Positions 8,176 to 17,414 are shown, numbered from the stretch's first letter. The stretch is 64,000 nucleotides of DNA from Paenibacillus oenotherae (GCF_019443105.1 NZ_JAHZIJ010000017.1:46353-110352); one strand, 5' to 3'. Made by a program: numbers and translations. The notes: generated from the letters alone by a model not told the origin.

Positions 8176-8901
8176 CTAGAACTGCCTTGTGCTGTAGCGC
8201 TGATGAATGATATCTGCTTTCGTCTGCAGCTCCACAAGATCCTTCTGCTCCAGCGTCTCTACATATGCATTGATTTTGGAGTTGATATCCTTCAGACCAT
8301 CCAGCAGAATGCGCCGATTCTGGCGCTTCATGTCACCGCGCAGCTTCAAGAACGGAGTGACGAAGCCATTCAAATCCCGAAGCACCAGCCGTTTCATATT
8401 ATGATTAATATCGGCATTCCCCAGCTCGACAAGCTGTGGGATAACCCGATGAATACGCGCAAGCAGCGACAGCGACTTCTCCACAATCTCATCATCGAGA
8501 TTATTCTTCTGCCCTTCAGAAATAATCATTTCCTCGATCAACGCGATATACTCCACCATTTCACGCATTCCCTCATCCATAGGCGGTGCAGCAGATTCTG
8601 CTTGCTGCGCTGGTTGCTTAGGCGATCTGGAATGGGCACCCAAGTTCAATGCCGCTGAAGGCGAACCTGCGGTTGGAGCTGGAACTGCTGAAGGCGCCGG
8701 TACGCCCGGCGGCAGTATTGTTAAAGGCTGTGATGATGGAGGCAGCTCCCTGTCTTTTCGTTTGGAACGAAGGGCTCCCGCAACTAAAGCAATCATTGGA
8801 ATCGCCATCGTAATGAATGGAGGCAAAATATTATAGGTTACTAATCCGACCAGATAACCAATTAATCCATATAAGAATACACTTCTTGTCCGAAATTGCA
8901 C
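8176..8901 (-). CDS. xpaC: XpaC family protein (5-bromo-4-chloroindolyl phosphate hydrolysis family)
   Basis: About 241 aa. Two membrane segments near the N-terminus (FLYGLIGYLVGLVTYNIL and FITMAIPMIALVAGAL, residues 8-48) are followed by a Pro/Ala-rich linker (about 62-110) and a helical C-terminal domain. This matches XpaC of B. subtilis, which is encoded next to the TelA homologue YaaN. I chose the GTG at 8899-8901, 8 nt after AGGGAGG; a GTG six codons upstream overlaps that site. Its role beside TelA in toxic-anion or envelope stress is inferred from co-occurrence. The 'phosphatase' label is historical, and I see no phosphatase motif. Confidence 0.8.
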   Translation of the reverse strand: MQFRTRSVFLYGLIGYLVGLVTYNILPPFITMAIPMIALVAGALRSKRKDRELPPSSQPLTILPPGVPAPSAVPAPTAGSPSAALNLGAHSRSPKQPAQQAESAAPPMDEGMREMVEYIALIEEMIISEGQKNNLDDEIVEKSLSLLARIHRVIPQLVELGNADINHNMKRLVLRDLNGFVTPFLKLRGDMKRQNRRILLDGLKDINSKINAYVETLEQKDLVELQTKADIIHQRYSTRQF

Positions 8902-9066
8902 AAGCAAGCCCTCCCTCACTACGTGATCGATAGCATCTATTATACAGCGACACTTTCCCTCATCATACTCTTTGGAGACAAATAAGGAAAGTCTGCGCCC
9001 TTCAACTGCCAGCCCCTTCCCCTATTCTTGCACAGGCCAGTCCAGTTGCTTTATACAGAGGCCCTT

Positions 9067-10452
9067 CTACGGCTGGGAAGTGAACATAACAAGATTAACT
9101 TGTACAAAACCAAGTCCTTTAACTATTCGAAGCAGCGGCTCGATCCGCTCATTACGGACTTCCCTTTCGATAAAAATAAACACATCGTCATACATCCCAT
9201 GCTGCACATTATACAAGTAGTTGGTTACAGCAGGATCATCCAGCGATGGATACGAATACGCCGATTGAATGGCATAATCCGTTTGCTTGACGGGATGAAC
9301 CGGGCTCCGCGTCGTGGATTGATACAAGACGCCCTCTCCCATCAGTGAAGCGATGCGCATCGGCACGAACATAAACTCGCCCGTCCCAAGACAAAGCGTC
9401 CGCTCTCCCTGCCTCTCCTGCCTAAGTATAGAAGCCGCTGCTGTGCAGTTCTCTTCCAGGCGGAGATTGTCCGATTGCAATAGTCCGAATCTGCCTGTGC
9501 CTGCCAGGTATGGCTTATCATTAAGGAATCCATCCGGAGTCGTCGAAGTCACAATTCTATGTTCAAACTCAGCACCAAGTTCAATTGTCTTCACAACAGC
9601 GGTAGATGTCGTATGCTGGCTTGCCTGCTCTCTCTCGGACAGTACAGGCTGCCCAGTTACTTCGATGCTTCCCTCAAGAAGCGAGAGGCATGGAATCGCT
9701 ATGCCCAGCTCCTGTTCGAGCTCTACGAACTTCGCTCTGTCTGCTGCTGACCGCCAGTCGAGAAGGCTAGCGACTACATAGGTTTGCCTTGGATATGATG
9801 CATGAAGCTCCCGAATAATATTGAGCGCTGTCTTCCCCGTTGTCATCTCATCATCTACGAGAACAATCGGCGCGTCATCCTGGAACAATTCGGGATCGAC
9901 CGCATAGCAGCGATGCGATGTCGCATGGGAATGCTCCTCTTCAAAGCTGATGACCGACTCGAGCTCGTTGATGATTTCCCGTGTCGTATGCAGAAACTTT
10001 GTCCGGCCCGCGAACAGATCGTACATGCTGTGCCCTAGCGCGGTCGCCGTCTCGGCGAACCCGATGAATGTCGTCGGCTTGTCCAGAACGACCCGCTGCG
10101 CCATCAAACGACTATAAATATTCACGGCAGTTTCAGGCTCTGTGAACGCCTGCACAAGCTCATCTATGCTTACCTCGCATCTCTTGCCGAGCAGTTCCGC
10201 ATACAGAACCCCCAGCGCCGCTCCAGCCAGCAGCGACACATGCGGATTAACTGGTATATGCTTGCCAAGCACCTTGCTGACGAACAGAAAGCTGCGTTTC
10301 TTATTCATTCGCGCCGCCATTGCGAACAACGTATCCAGCGGCAATGCGAAAGGATTGCGCTGCACAGTAATCGTTACTTCCAGATCGCCAGCTATGTTAT
10401 ACGTATACTTCTTCGGATTGTGTGAGAAGGCTTGTGAAGTTATGCTGTTCAT
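9067..10452 (-). CDS. Phosphoribosyltransferase-TRSP fusion of the Ter stress module
   Basis: 461 aa. The N-terminal two thirds hold a PRTase domain with the PRPP loop APIVLVDDEMTTGKTALN (around residues 195-212). The C-terminal part carries the TTRSP motif that names the TRSP domain, then a sandwich-like tail. These fusions belong to the Ter-linked biosynthetic module described by Aravind and colleagues, thought to make a nucleoside-like metabolite. The ATG has GGGGTG 4 nt upstream and overlaps the lyase gene by 56 nt, so coupling is likely. The ATP-grasp and HAD partners often found in this module are not in this window. Confidence 0.82.
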   Translation of the reverse strand: MNSITSQAFSHNPKKYTYNIAGDLEVTITVQRNPFALPLDTLFAMAARMNKKRSFLFVSKVLGKHIPVNPHVSLLAGAALGVLYAELLGKRCEVSIDELVQAFTEPETAVNIYSRLMAQRVVLDKPTTFIGFAETATALGHSMYDLFAGRTKFLHTTREIINELESVISFEEEHSHATSHRCYAVDPELFQDDAPIVLVDDEMTTGKTALNIIRELHASYPRQTYVVASLLDWRSAADRAKFVELEQELGIAIPCLSLLEGSIEVTGQPVLSEREQASQHTTSTAVVKTIELGAEFEHRIVTSTTPDGFLNDKPYLAGTGRFGLLQSDNLRLEENCTAAASILRQERQGERTLCLGTGEFMFVPMRIASLMGEGVLYQSTTRSPVHPVKQTDYAIQSAYSYPSLDDPAVTNYLYNVQHGMYDDVFIFIEREVRNERIEPLLRIVKGLGFVQVNLVMFTSQP

Positions 10453-11599
10453 GTAACACCCCGTATATTTTTGAACGGATAAGAATCCGCTTCGCCCAAT
10501 TTAGATGCGGCTTGATTTCATTCATTTTATTCGCATACTGGCTCTTAAGAACGCCGAGATATCCGTTGTTATTCGCAAGAATCGTCGTTGCATCCATGTA
10601 CTCCTCATGCGTAACGGCATACAGGCATTGGACAGGCTTGATATGGGTAGGATGAATAATCGTCTTGCCAATGATGCCGTTCTCCTTGTCCAGAACTACC
10701 TCTCTGAGCAGGCCGTCCATATATCCGTTAATAAACTCCTTGCGCACCTTGCGTCCCATGGGGCCCATCGTTTCTTTGAAGGGCGACTCTCTGAGCTGGG
10801 ATTTGAACACGCGGTCGCTCTTGAAATATTCCCATACCGGACCCGAAATAACATGGCCTTCCGGCATTCTGCCGAACAGGTTAACGATATCCGCCATACA
10901 GTCCCGAATGGGGCCGATATCGTAGATCGTCATATCCGCGCTGCGCCGAAGGCCGAACAAGCTGGAAAAATCGGTTGCTCCAATCCGGATATTCAACACA
11001 TAATCCTCATACAGATCCAGAACCGATTTGATGCCTAGCAAAGCGCTTAAACGCGACTCTTTGAAAATCACATCCGAAGTTTCTAATATTGGCATTCCGT
11101 ATAAAACCGGACGATTATTGGCTTGGTTACGGTTATACTGATCAATAATTTCAAAATAACGAACACCGCTGTGCGCCGAAAATTTAGGAAATACAAAGCC
11201 GGTAATCAGCTCCAGGCTCTCTTCCAGCTTGTCTATGATGCGCATCAGCTGCTCTGGTGTACGAACACGGATAAAAATAAGCGGTAATTGATGCAAACTC
11301 ATTAGTCCGTTCTCAATATAAGAGGCAATCCGAAACAGCTGCTGAACGAGCGAATCTTCCGCAATATCAATCTGATAATCACCGATAGCATCCTCAAGAT
11401 CAATGACCATGGAGACGAGCCCTTCAATCTTCCCCATCAATATGTCTTCCGCTATTGTCTGACGGGTTGCAGGCATATATAAAGCAGCGCCGACTGCATG
11501 AGCCAGCATTTCTTTATCAGAGCAGTTGTCAAAAGACATCGGAGACAAATGAAACAAACTCTTCTCTTCCTCAGCTGTCAAATAGTTAAAATAGCGCAA
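10397..11599 (-). CDS. HpcH/HpaI aldolase / citrate-lyase-beta-like protein (Ter module)
   Basis: 400 aa, longer than typical CitE. The TIM-barrel lyase hallmarks are present: MVIDLEDAIGDYQ near residue 65 (metal-binding and acid residues), a PKFSAHSG strand, and LDLYEDYVLNIRIGATDFSSLFGLRR around residues 190-215. It starts at a TTG 8 nt after GGAGG. It is the first gene after the terminator that closes the TerD-TerC operon and is coupled to the PRTase-TRSP gene. In the Ter system this protein is proposed to make or break a C-C bond in an unknown metabolite; the substrate is unknown. Confidence 0.82.
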   Translation of the reverse strand: MRYFNYLTAEEEKSLFHLSPMSFDNCSDKEMLAHAVGAALYMPATRQTIAEDILMGKIEGLVSMVIDLEDAIGDYQIDIAEDSLVQQLFRIASYIENGLMSLHQLPLIFIRVRTPEQLMRIIDKLEESLELITGFVFPKFSAHSGVRYFEIIDQYNRNQANNRPVLYGMPILETSDVIFKESRLSALLGIKSVLDLYEDYVLNIRIGATDFSSLFGLRRSADMTIYDIGPIRDCMADIVNLFGRMPEGHVISGPVWEYFKSDRVFKSQLRESPFKETMGPMGRKVRKEFINGYMDGLLREVVLDKENGIIGKTIIHPTHIKPVQCLYAVTHEEYMDATTILANNNGYLGVLKSQYANKMNEIKPHLNWAKRILIRSKIYGVLHEQHNFTSLLTQSEEVYV

Positions 11600-11672
11600 T
11601 AGGTTCGCCTCCTACTCTCTTCGACTTCTCCCAGCCATGTGATCATCTATATATTTTTCATTATACCCGTTT

Positions 11673-11700
11673 AAAAAATATCCCTCCATTACAGGAGGGA
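11673..11700 (-). terminator. Rho-independent terminator after terC
   Basis: Read on the minus strand, TCCCTCC and GGAGGGA form a 7-bp stem with loop TGTAAT, followed at once by TATTTTTT. It lies 23 bp after the terC stop codon and before the lyase gene, so the TerD-TerC transcript should end here, at least in part. Confidence 0.8.
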
Positions 11701-11722
11701 CATTATTCAAAGCAGGCCATTA

Positions 11723-12502
11723 TTAAGCTGATTGAGATCCGCGTTTTCTACGGATTGTACTAAAGATCATTGTACCCACGAAGATGGCAATCAAGAGCGA
11801 GAAGAACCATACATGCGAGATATGAAGGCCGAATACGCCGCCGATCATTTTACCGCCGATAACGATAATAAGGATGAACGCCGCTTTCTCAAGCTCAGGG
11901 TAGCGCTCGATGAGTCTGAGGAATACTTGGGCGACTCCACGCATCATCAATACTCCGAGCAATCCGCCGACGAACAGTACCCATACCTGATCGCTGACAC
12001 CGAATGCAGCAAGTACGCTATCGATACTGAAGGCGATATCCATCACTTCAACTGCCAGTACCGTACGCCAGAAGCCATAGCCTTTATTCTCGATCTCGCC
12101 TTCCTCATCACTGCCTTTGCGGCCGATGTATGGAATGACCTTCTTGTACAGCTTGAATTCCAGATCGAACAGATTGCTTAGTGCGATCCATAGCAGGTAG
12201 AGACCTCCGGCAATCTTGATCCAATCGATCTGGACAAGATATGTACCTACCCCAATTGCTATGAAGCGGAACACATACGCACCAAGCAATCCGTAGAACA
12301 ATGCCTTCTTCTGCTGTTCTTTAGGCAAGTGGCGAACCATGACAGCAAGCACGAGCGCGTTGTCCGCAGACAACAAGCCCTCAAGAATAACAAGCGTACC
12401 AATGATTCCCCAGCTTACCGGGTCGCTCATCGTTGCCACGATGGCATCCCAGCTAAAGAAATTGCTGAAATTGTTAATTAGACTATCGAAAAACTCTGAC
12501 AT
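11723..12502 (-). CDS. TerC family integral membrane protein
   Basis: 259 aa with about seven hydrophobic segments. The TerC signatures are clear: EGLLSADNALVLAVMVRHLP after the first helix, and AVEVMDIAFSIDSVLAAFGV around residues 148-168, whose acidic residues lie in the membrane and are thought to handle metal ions. TerC proteins are linked to tellurite resistance and, in Bacillus, to manganese efflux (MeeF/MeeY-like). It is the last gene of the TerD operon, 27 bp after the TerD-TerA-like fusion. A GGAGGAG site precedes the ATG. No yybP-ykoY riboswitch is apparent. Confidence 0.9.
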   Translation of the reverse strand: MSEFFDSLINNFSNFFSWDAIVATMSDPVSWGIIGTLVILEGLLSADNALVLAVMVRHLPKEQQKKALFYGLLGAYVFRFIAIGVGTYLVQIDWIKIAGGLYLLWIALSNLFDLEFKLYKKVIPYIGRKGSDEEGEIENKGYGFWRTVLAVEVMDIAFSIDSVLAAFGVSDQVWVLFVGGLLGVLMMRGVAQVFLRLIERYPELEKAAFILIIVIGGKMIGGVFGLHISHVWFFSLLIAIFVGTMIFSTIRRKRGSQSA

Positions 12503-12529
12503 GTTGCGACTCCTCCAAATAAATGCCGA

Positions 12530-13828
12530 TTATTTTGAGCCTGCTTTCCATCTTAAACCCCAGTTATAGGCCTCGTCCAGCTCGCGGTGACCGGAGTAGA
12601 ATTGTACGAGACGTTCTATGCTGAAGGTCTGGTCATTCACATTCTTGATCAAAGCGATCGCACACATACCTTTACGGTTGTTATGCTCGTCCATTCTTAC
12701 GATAATATCAGGTCCCCCGCTTTGCTTCAAGGTCACGACACCATCGGCCTCCGACCAATTGGTTGCACCCTGATAGATGAAGGTGAATACCAGCAGGCGC
12801 TTAATCTCCGACAGCTTGTTGCCGTTGATGCGAATGTTCTCTCCTGACTTGACCGAGCCTGTGCGGTCATCGCCATCCAGCTCTACATATGGAGCACGCT
12901 GGAAATTGCCGAACGCCTCGCCAAGCGCCTGGACAACGCCCTTATCTCCATTCTTAAGCTCATAGAGGCAGGCCAGATCCAGATCAACACCGCTGCTGCC
13001 GCCAAACCACCCTTTCTTCTGAGTAGTCTGATTCCAGTTCAGATTAATGAGAATCTCTCCAAGAGGCCCGTTCTTCTGCAGATTGATGGAATCCCCGCGC
13101 TTCTTAAGCTCGATCTTGTTCAAATTAACCGGATTGCCCGCTGGCGGCGTAGACACCGGTGGAGCTGGCGGCGCCGGCGGTGGACTATTCTGGACCTTAG
13201 GCGGCTGAACGACAGGTGCCGGAGGAGGAGCAGGGTTCGATGACGGCGGTGACGGGGCATCCGCTTTGACCTCAATACCGTAGTTCCTGCAGAGATCAGC
13301 AAGGCCGCCGGAGAATCCGGATGCGATGGCTGAGAATTTCCACTCCCCGTTATGTCTATATAACTCTCCCACGACAATAGCGGTCTCGACGGAGAAGGAG
13401 CTTTCGAGGTTGAATCGGATGACTTCGCTGCCTGTACTGCCATCCATAATCCGAAGGTAACAATCCTGAACAGAGGAGAAGCTCTGCTTGCGCTGTTCTC
13501 CTTCATATACAGTTAGCGTCAGTGCAACACGTTCGTATTGCGGCGGTATGTTGCGAAGCTGCACAGCCAACTGCTCATTGTCAGTCACACCGGCATAAGC
13601 CTGCTTGTTGGCATTGATCGAGACAGCGCCGCTTGCACCTGACGGATTACCGTAAAAAATCAAATCCTCATCACGAGTTACCTTGCCATTACCACCGATA
13701 ATGAATGCAGAGAAGTCAAGCTCAATCTGTCCCGTATTACGCCAGCCCATGCCAATGACCAATGATGTCAAGGAAGCGTTGTTTTTCGTAATATCGGCTT
13801 TCTGACCTTTTATCATACTAACGGACAC
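12530..13828 (-). CDS. Two-domain TerD-family protein (TerD, Pro-rich linker, TerA-like)
   Basis: About 432 aa. Residues 1-190 form one TerD domain, but its usual GLGWD and DLDAS calcium-binding motifs are altered (GMGWRNTGQIELDFSAF). A linker of about 60 residues follows, consisting almost wholly of Pro, Ala, Ser and Val. The C-terminal 190 residues form a second TerD-type domain that keeps VDLDLACLYEL and a GDDRTG loop. I chose the GTG at 13826-13828 because it aligns with the start of the sister proteins and has AAGGGTG upstream; a GTG three codons earlier also exists. It is the fourth TerD gene in the operon. Confidence 0.82.
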   Translation of the reverse strand: MSVSMIKGQKADITKNNASLTSLVIGMGWRNTGQIELDFSAFIIGGNGKVTRDEDLIFYGNPSGASGAVSINANKQAYAGVTDNEQLAVQLRNIPPQYERVALTLTVYEGEQRKQSFSSVQDCYLRIMDGSTGSEVIRFNLESSFSVETAIVVGELYRHNGEWKFSAIASGFSGGLADLCRNYGIEVKADAPSPPSSNPAPPPAPVVQPPKVQNSPPPAPPAPPVSTPPAGNPVNLNKIELKKRGDSINLQKNGPLGEILINLNWNQTTQKKGWFGGSSGVDLDLACLYELKNGDKGVVQALGEAFGNFQRAPYVELDGDDRTGSVKSGENIRINGNKLSEIKRLLVFTFIYQGATNWSEADGVVTLKQSGGPDIIVRMDEHNNRKGMCAIALIKNVNDQTFSIERLVQFYSGHRELDEAYNWGLRWKAGSK

Positions 13829-13900
13829 GTCAGTCACCCTTTTTGTTTAGTATGGAGCAGAGAGGCTGGGCGAATCCGCATCCCAGCCGCCAGGACGCAG

Positions 13901-14482
13901 CTATTGCACATCAAGACCGTAGTTCTGGCACAGCGCACGAAGACCGCCGGAGAATCCGGAGCCTACCGCCTGGAACTTCCAGTCCGCACCGTGACGATAC
14001 AGCTCGCACACAACAACCGCAGTCTCGACCGAGAAATCCTCGCCCAGATCGTAGCGCAGAATTTCGCGGTTCGTCGTCTCATCAACAATACGAACGAACG
14101 CATTGCTTACTTGTCCGAAATTTTGATTGCGTGCAGCAGCATCATGAATCGTAACGGTGATGCCAATGCGCTCCGTCTGAGCAGGCACTTTGGAGAAGTC
14201 CACTTTAATCTGCTCATCGTCGCCGTCGCCTTCACCGTCACGGTTATCGCCCGTATGCGTAACCGAGCCATTGCCAGCCGTCAAGTTATTATAGAAGACG
14301 AAATCCTCAATTCCTTTCGCCCGTCCATCACCATGCAGCAGAAATGCGCTTGCATCAAGGTCAAATGCATGCCCGCCAGAGTAACGGTTCGTATCCCAAC
14401 CCAAGCCGACAATTACCTTGGTTAAGCCCGGGTTAGATTTGGTCAGATCAATACGTTGTCCTTTCGACAGGTTAATACTCAC
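13901..14482 (-). CDS. TerD family stress protein
   Basis: About 193 aa. It has the full TerD signature: LSKGQRIDLTK at the start, [20 protein letters not shown], and the acidic [18 protein letters not shown] block that binds calcium in this family. TerD proteins are soluble and are induced by envelope or metal stress. The GTG at 14480-14482 is 6 nt from GAGGG; an ATG two codons upstream sits too close to that site. It lies 72 bp upstream of the two-domain TerD gene. It is very similar to the 14717-15298 product, indicating recent duplication. Confidence 0.9.
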   Translation of the reverse strand: MSINLSKGQRIDLTKSNPGLTKVIVGLGWDTNRYSGGHAFDLDASAFLLHGDGRAKGIEDFVFYNNLTAGNGSVTHTGDNRDGEGDGDDEQIKVDFSKVPAQTERIGITVTIHDAAARNQNFGQVSNAFVRIVDETTNREILRYDLGEDFSVETAVVVCELYRHGADWKFQAVGSGFSGGLRALCQNYGLDVQ

Positions 14483-14501
14483 ACGCATCCCTCGCCCTCA
14501 A

Positions 14502-14660
14502 TTAGTTGTCCTTGCACTTCGCGTCGAAGTCGAATCCCGTTCCACCGTCATACCTGGCTGCATCCGAGCCATATCCTGCGATAGCAGACGATACTCCGGG
14601 ATTCGGCTTCGTCAAATCCACCTGATATCTCTTCGCCAATTGATCGTCTTGCACCTGCAC
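14502..14660 (-). pseudogene. Truncated TerD remnant (N-terminal piece only)
   Basis: A 52-codon frame aligned to the first part of TerD: YQVDLTKPNPGVSSAIAGYG, then DAARYDGGTGFDFDAKC and a stop. The rest of the domain, including the acidic calcium loop, is missing. The conserved GLGWD has become AGYGSD. AAGGGGG lies upstream of two possible GTG starts (14660, 14654), so a short peptide could still be made. It lies between two intact TerD genes and is best explained as a decayed fifth paralogue. Confidence 0.7.
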
Positions 14661-14675
14661 ACGCCCCCTTGCAGT

Positions 14676-14707
14676 AAAAAGAATGAAGACCGCCGCAAGC
14701 GGCGGCC
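14676..14707 (-). terminator. Weak terminator or attenuator hairpin inside TerD cluster
   Basis: CCGCCGC (14690-14696) and GCGGCGG (14699-14705) form a perfect 7-bp GC stem with a 2-nt loop. On the minus strand a TTTTT run follows about 12 nt later. It sits immediately after the third TerD gene and before the truncated one, so it may reduce expression of the distal genes. Confidence 0.45.
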
Positions 14708-14716
14708 TTAGCTGCA

Positions 14717-15298
14717 TTAGGAAACGGAAAGTCCGTAATCGCGAGCAAGTCCTCCAAGACCATCCTTAAAGCCGCTGCCGATCGCGTTGAATTTCCATTC
14801 GCTGCCATTGCGGTAAAGCTCGCCAACGACAACTGCAGTCTCAACGGAGAAGTCCTCTCCAAGATCATAGCGCACAAGCTCTTCGTTCGTTGCTTCGTTC
14901 ACGATACGAACGAAAGCGTTGGATACTTGTCCGAAGTTCTGGCTGCGGGAATCCGCATCATGAATCGTAATCGCGAATGCGATTTTGTCAGTCTCAGCAG
15001 GCACTGCGGAGAGATCAACCTTTACTTGCTCATCGTCGCCATCACCTTCGCCTGTACGGTTGTCGCCTGTATGTACGACCGAACCGTTAGAGTTCTGGGT
15101 GTTGTTGTAGAAAATAAAATCTTTATCGCTGCCTACTTTACCGGTAGCGCTAACGCAGAATACGGAAGCATCCAGGTCGAATGCATGTCCGCCATCATAT
15201 TTGTTTGTATCCCAGCCAAGACCAACGATTACTTTGCTCAAACCTGGATTTGTTTTCGTCAAATCGATTTTCTGACCTTTTTGCAAACTGATTGCCAT
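14717..15298 (-). CDS. TerD family stress protein
   Basis: 193 aa with every TerD hallmark: [42 protein letters not shown], and the calcium-binding [18 protein letters not shown] segment near residues 80-97. The closing region [21 protein letters not shown] is the usual TerD end. AAGGAG lies 10 nt upstream of the ATG. It is second in the four-gene TerD series, 29 bp after the first. The function is known only as a stress-induced calcium-binding protein of the Ter system. Confidence 0.92.
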   Translation of the reverse strand: MAISLQKGQKIDLTKTNPGLSKVIVGLGWDTNKYDGGHAFDLDASVFCVSATGKVGSDKDFIFYNNTQNSNGSVVHTGDNRTGEGDGDDEQVKVDLSAVPAETDKIAFAITIHDADSRSQNFGQVSNAFVRIVNEATNEELVRYDLGEDFSVETAVVVGELYRNGSEWKFNAIGSGFKDGLGGLARDYGLSVS

Positions 15299-15327
15299 TG
15301 ATTAACACTCCTTATAGGTTATATAAA

Positions 15328-15927
15328 TTACGTATATCGGCGCGCAAGGATGTTGATATGAGCCGCATGTGCTCCCTCGCCGATAGCGCTAAATTTCCAC
15401 TCGCCGTTATGCCGGTAAATTTCCCCGACGATTAATGCTGTCATGCCGGAATAGTTATCCGTCAGATTAAAGCGGATCAGTTCCGAGTTGTTCGCCGGAT
15501 TCAAGACTCGAATGTAAGCGGATTTGATCATGCCGAAGTCTTGCTTGCGATTCTCGCAGTCGTAAATGTTGACCGCCATAAGCACTCGCTCCACATCAGC
15601 CGGCACGCTCTGCAAATCAATATTGATTTGCTCGTCGTCACCATCGCCTTCACCTGTCAGATTGTCGCCGGTATGAACAACGGACCCGCATGGGCTCTTC
15701 AGGTTATGAAAGCACACGAGGTTCTTTTCTTTAGTAATTTTGCTGTTCGCATCCAAAAGGAGCGCAGAAGCGTCACAGTCAATGTTCACCGCAGATTTCT
15801 TCTTGCCGAAGAAGCCCTTCGTCTCCACTTCCGCCGGATCCCATCCAAGTCCAACCGTAATACGGGTAAGCCCTGCATTACCTTTTGTAAGATCGACCTT
15901 CTGGCCCTTAACGAGACTGATTCCCAC
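15328..15927 (-). CDS. TerD family stress protein, first gene of the operon
   Basis: 199 aa. It resembles the other TerD proteins but has an insertion after GLGWD (PAEVETKGFFGKKKSAVN) and the variant NIDCDASALLLD. The insertion resembles one in the second domain of the fusion protein (TQKKGWFGGSSG). The acidic [18 protein letters not shown] loop is intact. It begins with GTG, with GGGAGGTG 7 nt upstream. Being first in the operon, it follows the candidate promoter at 15970-15999. Confidence 0.9.
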   Translation of the reverse strand: MGISLVKGQKVDLTKGNAGLTRITVGLGWDPAEVETKGFFGKKKSAVNIDCDASALLLDANSKITKEKNLVCFHNLKSPCGSVVHTGDNLTGEGDGDDEQINIDLQSVPADVERVLMAVNIYDCENRKQDFGMIKSAYIRVLNPANNSELIRFNLTDNYSGMTALIVGEIYRHNGEWKFSAIGEGAHAAHINILARRYT

Positions 15928-16253
15928 AGATTACACCTCCCTTCGTTTACAGTAGTTGGTTCTAGTACTAGTATAAGCCTAGCGACTCACTTACCGCAAA
16001 CTACAAAATGCTCTACTTGCTACCTAGGTATACGTCATGCATGGAATCAAGGTTTCAATAAAATATTCCGGCCCCATTGTTTTTTGTCGTATGGATATAA
16101 TATACATAATAATGTCGAAATGAACCACTATATTTCAAGTAAGTATGTATACAAAGCCGTATTAGATTCCATTCATTTCACTACTTTTAATATTGTACGG
16201 ACAGCCTCTATAATGGAACAGAGATATAAATCCATTCGACGGAGGTTGCATGA
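15928..16253. promoter_or_regulatory. Divergent promoter region between Ter operon and aldo/keto reductase
   Basis: 326 bp with no gene. For the Ter operon a sigma-A-like pair is visible on the minus strand: TTGCGG (15994-15999), an 18-bp spacer and TATACT (15970-15975). For the plus-strand reductase a TATAAT lies at 16208-16213 without a convincing -35. I found no sigma-W or sigma-B consensus that I would defend. Confidence 0.35.
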
Positions 16254-17225
16254 ATGAAACCGTTCCCGCTTCAGGACAGAGGAATTCCCGCTAGTCAGCT
16301 TGTATTAGGATCCATGCGGCTTGGCGGAGGCTGGGACCAGAGCCCGTTGACGGCCGCTCATTATAAGGAAGGTCATGAGGCTGTAGATACGGCGCTGGAA
16401 ATTGGAATCAATATGTTCGATCACGCGGACATCTACACGTATGGCAAGGCTGAGAAGGTATTCGGCAAGGTGCTGCAGGAGCGCCCGGAGCTTCGCTCCA
16501 AGATTCTGATTCAATCCAAATGCGGCATACGTCTGGCAGACGAGCATAATCCGCAGCGTTACGATTTTTCCAAGCCATATATTATAAGCAGTGTTGATGG
16601 CATTCTGGAGCGGCTTGGCGTTGAATATATCGACTTCCTGCTGCTGCATCGCCCTGATCCGCTCGTTGAGCCGGAGGAGGTCGCCAGCGCGATCCACGAA
16701 CTGAAAGCCTCAGGCAAGGTGCGCTGGTTCGGTGTGTCCAACATGAGCGCAGGCCAGATCAAGCTGCTTCAAGCATACAGCGACGAGCCGTTCATCGTGA
16801 ATCAACTGGAGATGAGTCTGCTCAAGACAGGATTCGTGGATACTGGAATATCCGTCAATCAAGAGATCGCAAGAAACAATGTGTTCCCGGAAGGAACGCT
16901 TGAGCATTGCCGCCAAGAGAACATCCAGCTCCAATCATGGAGTCCTCTTGCCCAGGGGCTGTTCTCCGGCAAAGCATTGGACGGTCAAAGCGAAGCTGTC
17001 GTCCAAACAGCAGCGCTCGTCAGGCAGCTTGCCGAAGAGAAAGGAACAACAGCAGAATCCATCGTGCTGTCATGGCTTATGCGCCATCCCGCAGGCATAC
17101 AGCCCGTTATCGGCACCATTAACCCGGCACGTATCCGTGCTTGCAAGGATGCCGCAACTTTGCGTCTGACACGCGAAGAATGGTATGCGCTGTATACAAG
17201 CTCCCGCGGAGCTAGAATGCCTTAG
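16254..17225 (+). CDS. Aldo/keto reductase (YdhF-like)
   Basis: 323 aa, full length for the family. The catalytic set is visible: Asp in MFDHADIYTYG (near residue 56), the following Tyr, Lys in IQSKCGI (near 90) and His in FLLLHRPDPL (near 125). WFGVSNMSAGQIKLL and the late IGTINPARIRACKDA provide the NADPH site. It resembles YdhF-type reductases of unknown physiological substrate. GGAGG lies 8 nt from the ATG. It stands alone on the plus strand and ends at a clear terminator. Confidence 0.88.
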   Translation: MKPFPLQDRGIPASQLVLGSMRLGGGWDQSPLTAAHYKEGHEAVDTALEIGINMFDHADIYTYGKAEKVFGKVLQERPELRSKILIQSKCGIRLADEHNPQRYDFSKPYIISSVDGILERLGVEYIDFLLLHRPDPLVEPEEVASAIHELKASGKVRWFGVSNMSAGQIKLLQAYSDEPFIVNQLEMSLLKTGFVDTGISVNQEIARNNVFPEGTLEHCRQENIQLQSWSPLAQGLFSGKALDGQSEAVVQTAALVRQLAEEKGTTAESIVLSWLMRHPAGIQPVIGTINPARIRACKDAATLRLTREEWYALYTSSRGARMP

Positions 17226-17295
17226 TTCTTGTACACCCCCAAAAGGGATGTCCAGTAAGTCCAATATTCAATGAACCAGTCCCAAATGATGGAAG

Positions 17296-17342
17296 AAGAT
17301 GCCTCCAAAAACCACTAAAGGTGGGACTGGAAGCATCTTTTT
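17296..17342 (+). terminator. Terminator of the aldo/keto reductase gene
   Basis: AAGATGC (17296-17302) pairs with GCATCTT (17333-17339). An inner CCAC/GTGG stem sits between them, and the outer stem is followed by a short T-run. It lies 70 bp after the stop codon. Confidence 0.65.
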
Positions 17343-17414
17343 CATTATATAGGGGACTCATAGTGGGGACTCTGAAATCATCAAACAACGTTCTGGGGCA
17401 ACCCATTCTCCAAG

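Noticed and set aside
13877-14500. Plus-strand frames within the TerD genes
   Set aside because: Mirror readings of TerD coding sequence; several paralogues show the same antisense pattern, which is expected from shared codons.
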